A stretch of 64,000 nucleotides of DNA from NCBI RefSeq assembly GCF_018139145.2, contig NC_059478.1:8432001-8496000 (forward strand), written 5' to 3'. Below are positions 36,076 to 49,099 of the stretch, one piece after another; position 1 is the stretch's first letter, and each line of letters opens with the position of its first letter. A model generated the notes under the pieces. It worked only from the letters and a program-made list of their open reading frames with translations, ran no database searches and was not told the origin of the DNA. The translations under genes were made by a program, and so were the position numbers. Source of the stretch: Gymnogyps californianus. Lineage: Eukaryota; Chordata; Aves; Accipitriformes; Cathartidae.

Positions 36076-36907
36076 CTAGAGAAGCATCCAAGGGTTCATT
36101 CAAAAAAGTGAAATACAGCAGTCAGACTGTATGTTACACAATCAAATACTCTGTCCTGATACTTCAAATAGAGACTCCCACAGCCAGAAGCTTGAGCATT
36201 ATCTTATAGGCTTCAACGTATAGACTACCACAAGGATTTCACCACACACTTATGAAACATTATATTTAAATATAGATTCTGTGACTTCAGAGGTGTCTCC
36301 AGCATTTCTGGAGCAGTACAATGGCTTACCATACTCTCTTCCTTGGAGCAGTTAACTAACCCTTCTCTAACCAGCATGATGGTATTTCTGACAGCTGAAA
36401 ACACAGGTGCACATGCAGCTCACCTCCTCAATTCAGATAGACTGATCACTTGTATTTCCAGGTAGTAGTTAGGAGACCATCACATTTTTACCTACCCTAC
36501 AAAAGCAAATTCTCCACTATACCAGTAAGGGCATCCTCACTCATGCAAAAATATCTAAATTTGCCTTCTAGACTTTTAAGTACAATTATTGTAAGTGGCA
36601 TAGAGCAAGTCACCCTCATGCATAACTTCTCAGGCAAATACAGGTCCTGCTAAGCACTAGAAAAAGATCTGCTTTCCTTGCAATCTAAACTGTAATAAGT
36701 TTGTCTTCCAGCCTAATACAAACACTTCTTTGTCCTGAGCTACAGAGGTTTAAAAGGTTTTTGCTCATGGACAGCACGTGTTTCCTTTTGTTCTTCCTGG
36801 TTTGGTCACAAAGCGTGTAAAATAAACACACCACTTCAAGCAAATGCATAAACTTCAGGAAGTATTGTCAATTAAGCGCCAGACCTATGCAAATTTTCTG
36901 TCCTTAC
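36076..36907 (-). other. Intron 6
   Basis: This is an 832-bp AT-rich intron with no coding frame or recognised repeat. Confidence 0.9.
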
Positions 36908-37141
36908 CTGCCTTTCCTTCTGGACAAATGCATGAAAAAGAAGCCACTCGATCAATGCAAGTCGATCCATTAGCACAGGAGGCAGTGAAGCAATCATCAA
37001 TGTTCTTACTGCAGTCGTCCCCGCTCCAACCATTGACACAGACACAGGCATAGCCGCCATTGTGGTTGGTGCAAGTACCTCCATTCTGACAAGCGTTGGG
37101 CTGGAGCTGACATTCATCAACATCTTCAGTGCAAAACTGGC
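36908..37141 (-). CDS. NOTCH2: NOTCH2 exon 6: end of EGF7, EGF8, most of EGF9
   Basis: This 234-bp, phase 1-1 exon encodes [16 protein letters not shown] and [16 protein letters not shown] (EGF8), then NWSG-type ending GWSGDDC. EGF9 follows with [16 protein letters not shown] and ends at CPEGKAG. EGF8-EGF12 of Notch receptors form the ligand-contact region, with EGF8 and EGF12 contacting DSL ligands directly. Both repeats carry the D-x-D-E/D-C calcium signature. The acceptor is TGTGCATCAG and the donor GTAAGGA. Confidence 0.97.
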
Positions 37142-38258
37142 CTGATGCACAGACAGACACAAGTTTAATAAAAGTTCAGACACTCGGACACAAGAAGACT
37201 CTTGCACAGACAACATAACCACTGTAGTCCAACTTGACTGCCACTTCTTATTTCGAGGTCATTCGAGCCTGAGAACTTTCAACAACGTTGTCATCAAATT
37301 AGGCAAAAGACAACTGGCATCCATACACAACCTCAATGCAGGAGCTGAACTGCAAATAACTTTGGAAAGGTACAGTGTGAGAGCCAGCAGGCAGCCTGCA
37401 GTATATGAAGATACATCTGTGAGGATGTGAGAAGCAGAAAGAATGAAGGTCTGCCTGCAGAGCAGCCAGAGGGACTAAGAAGAAAGAAGATGGCCTCACA
37501 AGAAAATCTTGGCCAAAGCCGTGTCAGCAGGCCAGCAGCAAAGTAACTCTTGTCAGTAGAACTTAATTCTTTCCTATAGAATTATGCAATGAATATTACT
37601 TGATGAGGAAGAATAGAATTCTTGAGACTCCTCTACCTAAAATACTCCTTTTCCTACCCCCAGGTATTTCCACAGACAACAACAAATAGTTGGGGTTTTT
37701 TGGCTGTTGGTTATTGGGGTTTTTTTAAGAAACAAAATAAATACTTCAATAAAATGCTTTAATGACCGGAGATATTGGAGGGAAGAAAACAAATGCACAC
37801 TATATCAGGGAGTTTTAAGGAAAAGGACCACCGGACCACTAAGTATGAAGTCAGTTTCACAAGATACTGAATTTCACAGTCACATCTATAGGAAGCTCTG
37901 CAAGTCACATTTACTAAAGTACTTATTTATCCAAATCCACCTTGCTTTGACATCAAGATCTGGAGAACCTACCACTTGCATCAATATTTTGTTTCAACAC
38001 TTACTCATCTTCCTGATTAAAATTGCATGGTTTACTTTTAAGCTGAAATTGTTCAGCTTAAGTTTCAAAGTCATTAATTCTTATTTTGAGTTTCTTCAAC
38101 AGATAAAACCTAATGACTAAGCACCAGCTAGTTTCTCCCAGGCTGGCATACGAGTGCACATGTGCAACCACAGAGTACTGGTCACAGTCCACAATCTTCT
38201 TTTTGATAAACTATTTCTCCCCTTTCTCTTATAGTAAGAACTCTCCAGCACTGAAAGC

Positions 38259-38273
38259 TTTTTTTTTTTTTTT
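38259..38273 (+). repeat. Poly-T tract (T15)
   Basis: This is an uninterrupted run of T in intron 5, with no element body recognised beside it. Confidence 0.93.
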
Positions 38274-38916
38274 ACACTTCCTTATAACTTGCTTTTACCA
38301 CCCTTCCTAAAATGTTGATACGATGTATGTAGCACCAAAAGACCGCCCTTTATCAGAGAATAAGATTAGATTTGTTTGATTTGGGTTTTTTTCCCCCCTC
38401 TGGCTGACACCATCAACTCCCTCCCTAGCTTGCAGCAGCTTTCCATTATTTGAGTGAAGACTCTTAAATAACTGTGTTGCTACTACCAATATCCTCCCAT
38501 TTGTCATCTCCAGCTACTGTATCAGCTGCACACTTACATTTGCCTGGAATTCCCCCCGTATTCCAAGAAAGAGAAATTCAAGAGCAGGCCACAGATCTTC
38601 CCTGCCAATTTGCCTAGGCCCCAGTTTATTCAGGTTTGCCAATTTAAAAATACTTATTAGATGTTGCCTAACAGTCACCTTGTTTATTAATGGCCCAGAA
38701 ATTACAATGCAAATGCACACCCCCACCCTCTTCCAATACACAGAACTGAAACATTTATTGTTGGCAGGAATGTGAAAATGTTCAGTCTGAACCATCTCCA
38801 TCTACTATATTGAAATCATGATTCCTTTTGTTTTCAAAGTACTTAAATAAATCTTAGCCTTTGGTCCTGTGAGCTCTGGATTTTTTTGCCTTAGTGGCAA
38901 AGAAGTAACATTATTT

Positions 38917-38941
38917 AAAAAAAAAAAAAAAAAAAAAAAAA
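38917..38941 (+). repeat. Poly-A tract (A25)
   Basis: This is an uninterrupted A run. It could be a retroposon tail, but no recognisable body precedes it. Confidence 0.95.
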
Positions 38942-39678
38942 GAAGTTGCACAACTGACTTTGTTCTGTGCATCTGTTCCTTCCTCCAGCAGGACTACTTC
39001 AAAACAAGGATTTTATCACTTGAAAAAAGTAACAAAATTTTAACAGTAATAATAATTACAATAGAGTTTTCAGAATGAATCCTCACTTCCCAGTTTACTT
39101 AGTAGAACAGTTGGGGGGAAATTTAACACTTCATATTGTTATCTGCAAAACATAGCTCTCTACATTATGAAAAAACAAAACCAGACATTTGTCATAATAC
39201 AAGTCGTTTGTTCATTAGCTTTCGATATTAGCTTATCAGTAACCAAACTGAAAAGAGCCAGTTATCTCAGACTGGTTCCTAGTAGTCGTGTGTGTATCGC
39301 AACTCAACACAACTGACTTCCTTTAAAAAAAAAAAAATCAAGATGTTATTTGCTTATTATAATTTTCCTTCTTTTCTTGGAGGGGGCCCAACCCAGATGA
39401 AAGAACGTACTCTCTGACGAACACTCATCTGTAGCGCAATCATTTTGCAGAAGCGTTCTTGCAGCATTTACATCCTCCTTTTGACTGCAGCCAATTTAAA
39501 CACGGTATCACTAAAGCGTGAAGAGTTTTCAGCGCTGAAGTTGCCACACCACTCTGGATTGTTATGCCTCTCTCAAAATCACTTGCCTTGTGGCTGGCTG
39601 AATAGAACTCCTGAAATACAACGTTTTCTGGGGCTTTTTTGGTGGATTGGAGGGGTGTGTGTCTGTGCATGTTTGTGC

Positions 39679-39833
39679 TTTGGTTTTTTTTTTTGGTTTT
39701 TTTTTTTTTTTTTAAGAAAAGATGGGCAAACTACTCCCTCATATAAATGCTCTTGGTCTGTTTTTAACTTCTCATTTCAAGTGTCATTAGTAATATCAAC
39801 ACTTAGGATTTTTTTTTTTATATATTTTTTTTT
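39679..39833 (+). repeat. Two T-rich tracts
   Basis: A T/G run at 39679-39713 and a T-rich run with TATATA at 39809-39833 flank about 95 bp of ordinary sequence. Confidence 0.88.
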
Positions 39834-40742
39834 CCTAGCACTTATTCTCCACTTCTAGAAAGGACAGTACCAAATAACATCACTGATGTCCTTGGAATAA
39901 CCTTATGTCCTAGGCTATTCCACATGTCCGCAGCCCTAAACTAAAACAAACTTTTAAAAGGTATATCAATGTCTCCACAAGAGGAGAAAAAAAGCAGAGC
40001 TTAAACTTCTTTGAGCAATTCAACTGTATTTCAAGAACATACCACATTTGAGCTCCTTAAATTTGATCATCACCTAGCTTCTCAGATTTCCAATACTCCT
40101 TTTGCAGCTACCAGATCACAATCATACTTGTGTTTAATTATGAATATGAATCAAACAGAGCTCCATCTTAATACAGTTTGTTTCAAAAACAAAGGAAATT
40201 CAACTCAATATATTAGGGGCATAAATGAGCAATTAACTAGTGCATTTTACTATTGAGTATTTTAATGAAAAAAACTTGTTCTTTATTGAAGTTATAATTG
40301 AAATCCAGATTCAACTTCTGGGCAAAAATATATGAATCAAAAGCAACATAGGACAAGCAGAGCATATCAATCTAACTACACTAATAAGTACTCAGTCTCA
40401 TCACCATCAGGCAATGTAAGTGTAATAGTTTTTGAAAGATTTTGGAACTATGTTTTAAAATACTGCAAATCCCAGACTAAAGTCCAAGGTGCTCACATTT
40501 CTTAACTGGAGCTGGTGAATTGGCAAGAATGCAAAGCAATTTCAAGTTCATTGAAAATGCTTGAGCCCTTATTGCTGAAGTGGGGCTTGAGTGGCTTGGA
40601 AATGCATTCTGTAGCCCGAAATCTTCAAAAGGGAGAAAATAAAGGGTTTTTTACATACCCTATGGTTGCTTATATGGTGTTTTTGAATCTTTAGGTGTTA
40701 ACAACATGGGATTAATGGTCAATATTGTAATTCTTCAACACA

Positions 40743-40830
40743 GGTTTTTGGAAGGGGTTTTTCGTTGGGGTTTTTTTTGTTGTTGCTGTTGTTTGTTTGG
40801 GTTTTTTTTTTTTGTTGCTTTGTTTGTTTT
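40743..40830 (+). repeat. T/G-rich low-complexity tract
   Basis: This tract is made of GGGGTTTTTTTT, TTGTTGTTGCTGTTG and GTTTGTTTGGG-type segments ending in CCCCC. It ends about 85 bp before the LTR-like element at 40916. Confidence 0.88.
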
Positions 40831-40915
40831 CCCCCAGAAGCGAGCACACACATTTGTAAATGGCTTTCAAGACTGCCCTCCCTCAAAGCAGTATCATGAC
40901 TTAATTCTTAGCAGG

Positions 40916-41038
40916 TGTCGTGGTTTAACCCCAGTCAGCAACTAAGTTATCAACATCATTCTCACACTAAATCCAAAACACAGCACTGTACCAGCTACTA
41001 AGAAGAAAGTTAACTCTGTCCCAGCCGAAACCAGGACA
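40916..41038 (-). mobile_element. Short LTR-like element (endogenous-retrovirus-derived) with target-site duplication
   Basis: The element spans 123 bp. On the plus strand it starts TGTCGTGGTTTAACCCCAG and ends CAGCCGAAACCAGGACA. These termini are near-perfect inverted repeats (TGTCGTGGTTT against TGTCCTGGTTT, 10 of 11) with the TG...CA ends of retroviral LTRs. The direct repeat GCAGG lies at 40911-40915 and 41039-41043, as expected for a 5-bp target-site duplication. The ends resemble LTR sequences I recall as abundant in neoavian birds, read in reverse. No polymerase, gag or env coding is present. At 123 bp it is much shorter than a normal LTR, so it is either an internally deleted solo LTR or a small non-autonomous relative. 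Confidence 0.7.
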
Positions 41039-44000
41039 GCAGGACTGCAGGATGGCCACAACCTCTCATTTTCCCGAAAAGGGCTGACGTGCCCTCAGTA
41101 GAGACTTCAACTCCTTTTGCAAATGAGAGAAATAGATTAATATTTTGGGCAGGTGCTGCAAAGAAAAGATTTGATGCTTCTGTTGTGAGCGACCTAGGTC
41201 TTCAATGTAGTGTAACAGGATTTAATTCTAAAACTTCTCAATGAATATTCTGCACAAGGCTTCTCTCTGCCAGGTTGGTTAGGCAGATTTAAATCAAATG
41301 AGACAAAAGATCTCTGAAAGTTTACTTAAGGCATGCTGTTTTGACTTAATTGTAACTGAACCAAGTATATTTATTTGTAGCCATTTGTACTTGGTAAGCT
41401 TGTTTTCTGCTTGTTAAGAGTTTTAGGAAGAATCAAGTCTTTCATTCACAGAACTGAAATTCAACTTCCAAGTGCAAACTCCATTATGAATTGTACAGTG
41501 TAATACACCCCTTCATAGCCCTAGTGCTTCTGAATGCCACAACCACTTCAGCTAAATGTTAATTCATTTAGCTGTAAGTTTCTGTGGGTATTTCTTCTCT
41601 TGTGCTCTTGCTAGTTTCAATTATATTTCTAAAAGAAACATATGAAATATAGGGTGAACTAGTGAAGGCAAGCGCAAATACACTAACTGTACAATATTTT
41701 AATGGAAATGTAGAAACATACGTATCAAATACAACAAGAAAGGAAATACAAATTACTCCAAGAAGCTAATAAAAGCCTAACCTGACCTTGATATTTGCAG
41801 AGCCTGAGAAATCAGCAAAATGCCGACTCAGGTTCTGAGTGACCTTGTACAAAGTAAATAGCTAGTCCATGTGGCATTTCAAAATTGAAAACTAGAAGTA
41901 GAAAAAGGGAACAGCCTTCAACTCTTAGCACTTTTTGCCCACTATGAAACTAAGTTACTTCCTGCATATTTCCCCTCAGAAAAGCCATATGGAGTAAGAC
42001 AGCCATGGGAGCAATCAAAGCAGCAAACGTTTTCAGACCAGCAGGAACTGGACAGGAACTCCGGGAACTTCTCTTTAGGCAGACACAGGATTGAGTAGTT
42101 CAAGGTCCCTCAAGTAATTGTACCAGATTTCATTGATGAGAAACAGCCAGCCGCTTCTCCTAGAGGTCTTTATGTTAAAAAGCCAATAAAGCCTGATTTA
42201 TAAGAGGCAGACAGCACATAAAATGAGTGCAGTCCTACACTGAAAAAGTAGAGCATTAGCTTGAGCAAGTAAGAAACCAAAACAGTCACTCTGGTAAGCA
42301 GCAGACACCTCCAAAAGCTCCTACCGAACCATACAGGCTTTGCACAAACCCCAATTCCAATTGCACTGATCCTGCAGTTGAATGCAGGACCTCCAGTCAG
42401 TTCAATCAGAGGTCTTCGTCTTTGGCAGAGCAGACTTTCCATAAAGGAGAAAGTTTTCTTGGCCTCTTAACAGCTCTCCAGCAGGAAAGACTGCTGATGC
42501 ACAGCTGGAGTACCAGAGGCTAAAGCTCCTGAGAGGAGATCTCACATGCGGTTTAAGCACTAAAAACATTCAGTAGGACAAAGGATGCAAATACCTTCCT
42601 GTGCCTTGAAAAAAAATCAGTTCCTGGAAAACTGAGCTGGGAGGAGACAGCAATGTCCATTTCTCTCAAAATCACAAGCACAACAGCACTCGAATCAGAC
42701 TGAACTGGAAGTCAGAATATCTTAAAAGTTTAGTGATACTGGAAGGGAAAGATAATCCAGCAAGAATCACAAACCGGTCCTCAAGGTCTTAAGAGACTCA
42801 CTGGAAGAGGAGCATCAAGTTTCAAGAAGCCCTGATGCCCCTATCCTCTCAGTTCTTCACCAGAAGTTTGTCACTTAGACTAGCGCTCCAGTACACAGGG
42901 AAGAGCTTGCTAGCTCTCTTGAAAGGGCTATCTGGGAAGCTATAAACCAGATCTAGACAGAAACTCTCTGAAACAGTAATTTAATTCACAAAGTATTCCA
43001 AAGACTGTTGTATGGTTTTTGAATACAATCAGTGTAGCTAAAGCAAGCATGGCTCATTAAAACCGTTTACATTTTTTCTCCAAGTTTCAAAGGACTACTA
43101 AGTGAGAAGGTGAACAGCATCTTATCAAGACTCAAGAATGGGCTAAGAGATAAGAAACAGTATTTGTACAAATGACCGAATCTAATTGTGGCAGAAGGTT
43201 AGCAGTGCCACACTGCAAGGGACCATGCAGTTTCTTCCCCTCCCTAACCACCTGTGTATATATTCAGGATGCCAGCTGGCAGACCACATCTGGCTGGGGA
43301 AGGACATTTCTCTGTCCAGTTCTTTCTTGTAACACAAGAAAAACATCTGCATTGACAGTGTAACCCAACGCATGTTGGTCGGTCAGGTCAAAGCTCAGTT
43401 TCCTCAAGCTACTGTGTGAGTCTCCTGAGCAAATGGAAAAGTAAAGGAAAAATTGCATGGAACCATCCGGCCTTCTAGTAAAATGCCGTTTATGAAAAAT
43501 ACTTCAGTTCCCACGTTTTTGAATTGTGTATTTGTAAAAACATTCAATTAATCTTTAACCCACAGAATTATCCATACTCCTTGAAAAAACTAAGTTACAA
43601 TTAATGAATACATACAGGCGCTGGAGCATTTAATTAAGAGTCTGGAAGGAGATGAACAGTAGGCAGTGGTATCTTTAACAAAATAACATTTATATTACCC
43701 AAGAGGAAGCCAGAGAATTTCAGACAGATTCAACCAAGCGAGGTTGCTGGGCAGTGCAACAGCAGCCAAGGCTTGATGCACACAAATGCCAAGTAAAATA
43801 CAAAGGCAAACAGACTTGTTGCAGAAGGTTTAGGTTAGGCACTCCTTGAGGAAACACTTCAGCTTCCCTAGAAGAGGTCAGCGGGGACCTCTGCTCAATC
43901 ACAGCTTTAATCAACAAATTAAACGCCGGTGACAAGACATTTGACTACAAGGAAGAATAACTAATGCAAAGTTTTTGTTGTGTAATAGCAATGGCATAGC

Positions 44001-46360
44001 CTCAGTCTGGAATACATTTTGCAGTATTGAAGCCATCACCTCTGAATAAACACACTGAAAAGGGGTAGAGTTCAGAGTCTGACAGACCGATGTAGAGAAG
44101 AATTTCATAAAAGACTTACAAAGCAATTGTTACTCACAAAGGGAGAAAGACAGGTGATAAAAAGTATAATACAACAGTTATTGCAGGGAAGATACAGCGC
44201 GTGGCAAAGAAAATAGTTGATCATTTATATAATTTGCTTTATTGACACAACGTATCTCAAAGCAAAGAACTTCAAACTTCTCTGAAAGGGCAACACCTTT
44301 CTACAGACAAGAACGTCCAGAGCAATAAAGAGGTCATACTGAAAGGGATCTCAAGTGTGATGTCCAGATCACATCCAAATTCCAGACCCTCTGACAAAGC
44401 CATCTCCACAGCTCCCTGCAGGCAATCCAATGAATACGACTGCTGCTTTCAGCTCCAAGGATGGCTTCAGGCACACAGAGAATTCAATGGACTGCACTGT
44501 TTACATCTGCAAAAAGTGCTCCCAGTTGCATGTGTGTTTAGTAAAGGTCTTCCCTACTTAAGTATTACGGTAGTTTCCCCTGAAAAAAGGACTGAAGCCA
44601 AATATTTTTCCCTTGCAGGAGTCTTCTAAAGTGAGAGGCATCACAGCTCTCAAAAGAGTGCTCCTTCCCCAGGATCTCACAGCATCTTTCTCCCATTTGA
44701 AATACAGAACTACAGAGCAGCAAAGCAGTAGCAGCCATTCCCAAACCTCAGGTGTTGGGTTTTTGGTTTTGTTTTTAATAGAGCTACTCTGTCTTGGGTA
44801 ATGTCAAATGCCATCCAAGATATCATAAAATTTAAGAGATTAATATAGAATTTGAACAATTGAAGATGAATCCAAAATTGTAGCAAGCAGAGTAAACATT
44901 TGTGTTTATTTTAGGCTAATATGGTGGAGAAAAGAGTTTAATTTCATAACTGCACTGGGAAGCATGTAGTGGAACTAATGGGCTTTTACAAGGGATTTTA
45001 CAACCCCCAAATACAAAACTGTGGGCTTTAAGAGACTTACGCACGCCCTGATCCATTAAATACTGCCCTAAACCACTCCCCACAGACTACTGGGCAGAGA
45101 GGGCAGTCCTGACAGAGCTCTTCAGAGGCAGTAATACAAATGAACAGAACAAAATTCATTAAAAATTATTAGTGATGCACTAATGACAGACTGGTTTAAC
45201 ATGGCAGCAGTAGGTGGAATGACTGGAGACAGCAGCAGGATAGAGAAGTAACCAAAAGGAAATACACATCACCAAGCTACTCTCCATTTTGCCCTTCTCT
45301 TTACCTCCTCTGGAAAACCCAGCGAATCAGGGAAATACCTAACAAGTGAAAAGATCTGCAAAGCAAAAATGTAACAGTTGGAGCCAAACCTTACAATAAA
45401 AGCTTCATATTCTCAAGCTATCTCAGCAACGCATCTTTAGTAATTATCCAAAGACAAATCACCTCATTCTAAGTACAAGGGAAGGGACAGAAACTGCCAG
45501 AAACAAGTCAGCTGCAGATAAAACAACTGTTACCTATTAGCCTGGTCTCACAGCACACATCCACCAACCCAGCCCCACCGGAGTGGTCTAGCCTATTTTG
45601 TTTTAGTGCCAAACACATGCAAGATGTACTGAAAGACAGCTCCACAAGAGATTATTTGGCACATTTGATCACAAAGAGTATTTCCGGACCTGGAAAGTCA
45701 CCAAAGGTGCAAGGGAAGAAGTAGCAGCATGGTCTAAATTGGATGCTGTCATTCTGTCATCGGATCAGTTCAGCTGTTAACACCTCAGGTGTTTTATTAC
45801 AGCTACCTCCTAACCAAGGCTTGCTGTTGGGAAATGGAAAGCAGCACAAAACAAACGGGAGGTTGTGGTAGGTGTTCCCGAATCCATACTGGATAAGGTA
45901 CTGACTAATGGCGTAACTTTTAATGCCTCTGAAATCAATCTGCTCTGCACAACACTGGAATCAAGTACCACAAGAGAAACAAACAACATCCAGGATAAAG
46001 TTTATTTGTGTCCGATGCTTCAAATCATTTGTACACTCAAACTTAGAGCTGCCAGCTCCAGAGGCTGCCACATGCTCCCTGCTCCCTTTGTATCTGCCAG
46101 TTCAAACATGAAGGAAGAAAAAGAATCATAATCCCTCTTGGCCTCTTTCAGAGAGCTGTCTCTTGGAGATACTACTGTAGTGACAGCAAATCACAAGCGA
46201 ACTTGCCAAGTTTGGTGTAGACAGATCTCAGCCAGTACCAAAGAGGTTACTATGCTTTTTAATAAAGTCTGGAAAGGCACCAGAAAGTCTACCATTGCTA
46301 CACCACTAGGAAAGTTAACTGTGCTTCTCGCAGGAGTCTGACCCAGCCTCCCTGTGTTAA

Positions 46361-46420
46361 CACAAAGGTAAAGACTGCTCTTATGTATGCGCAAAGGTAA
46401 AGACTTTGCTCTTATGTACG
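46361..46420. repeat. Imperfect tandem duplication, about 30 bp x 2
   Basis: The unit AAAGGTAAAGACT(TT)GCTCTTATGTA occurs at 46361-46389 and again, with a 2-base insertion and a few substitutions, at 46390-46420. It is a local duplication in intron 5. Confidence 0.85.
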
Positions 46421-46822
46421 TGCATGCCAACCAGAATCAGAAAAGAGTGCAACCCCAACAATGCTCTCTGGCAGGTAATAATCAATACTCTATAGCAAAT
46501 AGCAAGGATGTATATTCCGTCATTTAGGAGACTGGCACGTTGAACATTTATGATCCGTGTCATCTAGTGTCAGAGTTAGTTCCTCTACATTTCAAGCCTC
46601 TAAGTATTCCAGCAAGGCAGTATTTTTTTGAACGCTAGAGTTAACATGACTTGTTACTGTATACTTTGTGATACAGAAGCTGAGGAAAGTGGTATTTGGC
46701 AAAGAAAGTTTTAAAAAACAAAATACCAGAGCATACGATCTTACATAAAAATGTTAAACATTAGCCTTTTGATGTTTATCCTCCCTTCTTAGCAAAGAAA
46801 AGTCACGTCTGCCCAGAGTTTA

Positions 46823-46920
46823 AGGCTGGGATTTTCAAAGAAAACCAAGGTAGGGAGCAAATATTACTCTAATTAAATAGGAATCGAACCCTTAACTCCC
46901 CCCTTTGAAAATTCCTGCCT
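46823..46920. mobile_element. Palindromic MITE-like element
   Basis: The left arm AGGCTGGGATTTTCAAAG (46823-46840) and right arm CTTTGAAAATTCCTGCCT (46903-46920) match as inverted repeats at 16 of 18 positions and enclose 62 bp. The arms resemble an old palindromic repeat I recall from turtle and other sauropsid genomes (GGCTGGGATTTTCAAAGG type). No target-site duplication is clear, which fits an old insertion. Confidence 0.6.
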
Positions 46921-49074
46921 AAAGCTCTGCAGAAAAAGTAACCCTTGTGCTAGTGTTTAAGAGCATATGACCAAGCTAACAGCTATTTTAATTAAAAAGC
47001 ACAGCCCTGCTGCCTGAAGAGCTTTTCTGCTCAAGACAAACATTTGCTTCTTAAGCTAGCTCCCAATGCCGGAGTTATTTGGTGGAGTCAGCTGTTCGCA
47101 CACTGTGCTTTCCTTGAGACAAAGGTCACCCAGATTTTAAAATATACAGTTCACTGGAGCCCCCTTTTCAGGGGAAAACAAAGCCTAAATAAATACAACT
47201 GCCATTGGAGTCTCGCCTTCCCAGCCACAGGGGTAGAAATAATGAAAGGAGGCAAGCAGGCCAAGCCTGCAACTGAAGCACTATAATGTAGGTCTTCCAA
47301 AACCCACTTGAGCGTGGACTTGTGTCCCCCGAAACCCAGAGACTCATCCCACAACTCCTGATGCAGCACTTCAGGAGCAAACTGTGCAAAGGACTTAACT
47401 CAATGGAGGATACAAATCTTAATCTCTGCTGTGCGCCATTCCTGAAAGGTGATTTGGGCCAAACACAGATTCATGATGATCCTCTGAAACACTGCAAACT
47501 TTCCACAGTGAAGTAGGAGTCCTTCTTAGCCAAGAAAAACAAAAGCATTTACAGCATTTTATATTGATGACTTTAGTACCCAAATTCTCAAGTGATCTTT
47601 CTTGACACAAAGCTGCGTAGGTTAAATCAACAGAATAAACAGGTGCCTTTTAAACAAAGCCTTGTTTCTTTATATGAATTGTAGTCTGGAACGACTGAGC
47701 AGCCTTTAAATTCTCAGATGGTTTCACCCTGTCCTGTGGAAGGACACCCTAACCTTCCACATGACTTTACAGCCCTCGACTGCCATCACTTCCTCTGCAT
47801 CCGCTCACCCATGAGACCACTCTGTGAATTTTAATTCCTGATCCCAGACAAAAAAAAAAAAAGCAGCTGGACAGGATTTTTTACTAGATTAGTGAGTTAA
47901 ACTGGCACACTCCAACAAATACCAGAGCCAGCTCAGGGGAAGGGGAACAGTGGCTGGGACCAGGGAGAGAAAGCAAAGACACCTTCCTCCTCAGACTGCA
48001 GTGAGCCCATCAGGCTGGTTTAACTGCTGCAGAACAGCAGCATAAAGCAGAGTCCTTACATGGCACAGACATTAGCCAGGATTTTTGGCTAATTTTGACT
48101 CAAATCACACTTAAAACACACCAAATTCTCTGGCCTGCCATGCACAGAGGAACAGACTTCAGTCTTTCACAAAAGCATCCTATTTCCAAGAAAAGGTGAG
48201 CTTTGTTACACATCTGCAACATGGTGTCTTGAAAGGACCCAACAAACACTGGTTCTGACAAAGGATTTCGCCTGGGACAAGATAAAGTCATCCTTAAACA
48301 AACAAACAAAATCAGTTAACATTCAGCAACAGGAAAGATCTGGGGCAGTTTCACCAAAACACATCCAAGATTGTCTTGCCAGTTACAGATTTATGAGGTT
48401 GACAATCACTATAACCATATGAAATACGAGAACTTTGAAGGTGACAAAAACATTAGTGACAGCAGGAATTTCTCGTCATTGTTTCTGAAAGGCAAGATTT
48501 TATCTTTCCGGAAAAAGCAGCAAAATGAGAAACAGAAGGCACGCACTTCAACAAAAAAGGAGCAGTGAGCTCTGTTTGAGGAGTAGGAAATTAGACCGAA
48601 AGCAAACAGTGTCTCAGAAGCTGGATTCTAGTAGCAAGCAGAAAAAATATTTTTTAAAAAAATGCGTAGTTATGTAGTCCAGCCTACCACCTGTCAGGGA
48701 ATTACAAGAGGCAGATGGTTACCAAAAGGAATTGGGACAAATTCTGTTTCAGTAAATGATGCTTCAATATTACTTTTTGCAAAACTGTTCTTCATCGGAT
48801 GCAGTACAGCTTCTTGATTTTTCTAGCAATGAATCACAAACTATATTAACAAACATGCTATATCGTCATCCATAGCACAAAGATTGAATGAACACTAAAA
48901 CTGCAAACAGACCAATTTAAACTTCTCCAAAATTACTTGACAAGTAGTATTTGAAAGAAGAGACTGCAGAACTGTTATGAAGACAGCACATCTACACTGT
49001 TAAGTATTTTTAGAAAATTTAACATCCTTTCCTTTTTGGCTGACGTTTACTTACAAACTTGCATGTTTGGGCCC

Positions 49075-49099
49075 TTTTTTTTTTTTTTTTTTTTTTTTT
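49075..49099 (+). repeat. Poly-T tract (T25)
   Basis: This is an uninterrupted run of about 25 T in intron 5 with no recognised element beside it. Confidence 0.93.

Noticed and set aside
43508..43515. RBPJ-type sites suggesting NOTCH autoregulation (TTCCCACG here, TTCCCACA at 59761-59768)
   Set aside because: Several matches to this 8-base pattern are expected by chance in 64 kb on two strands. They are not paired or clustered.
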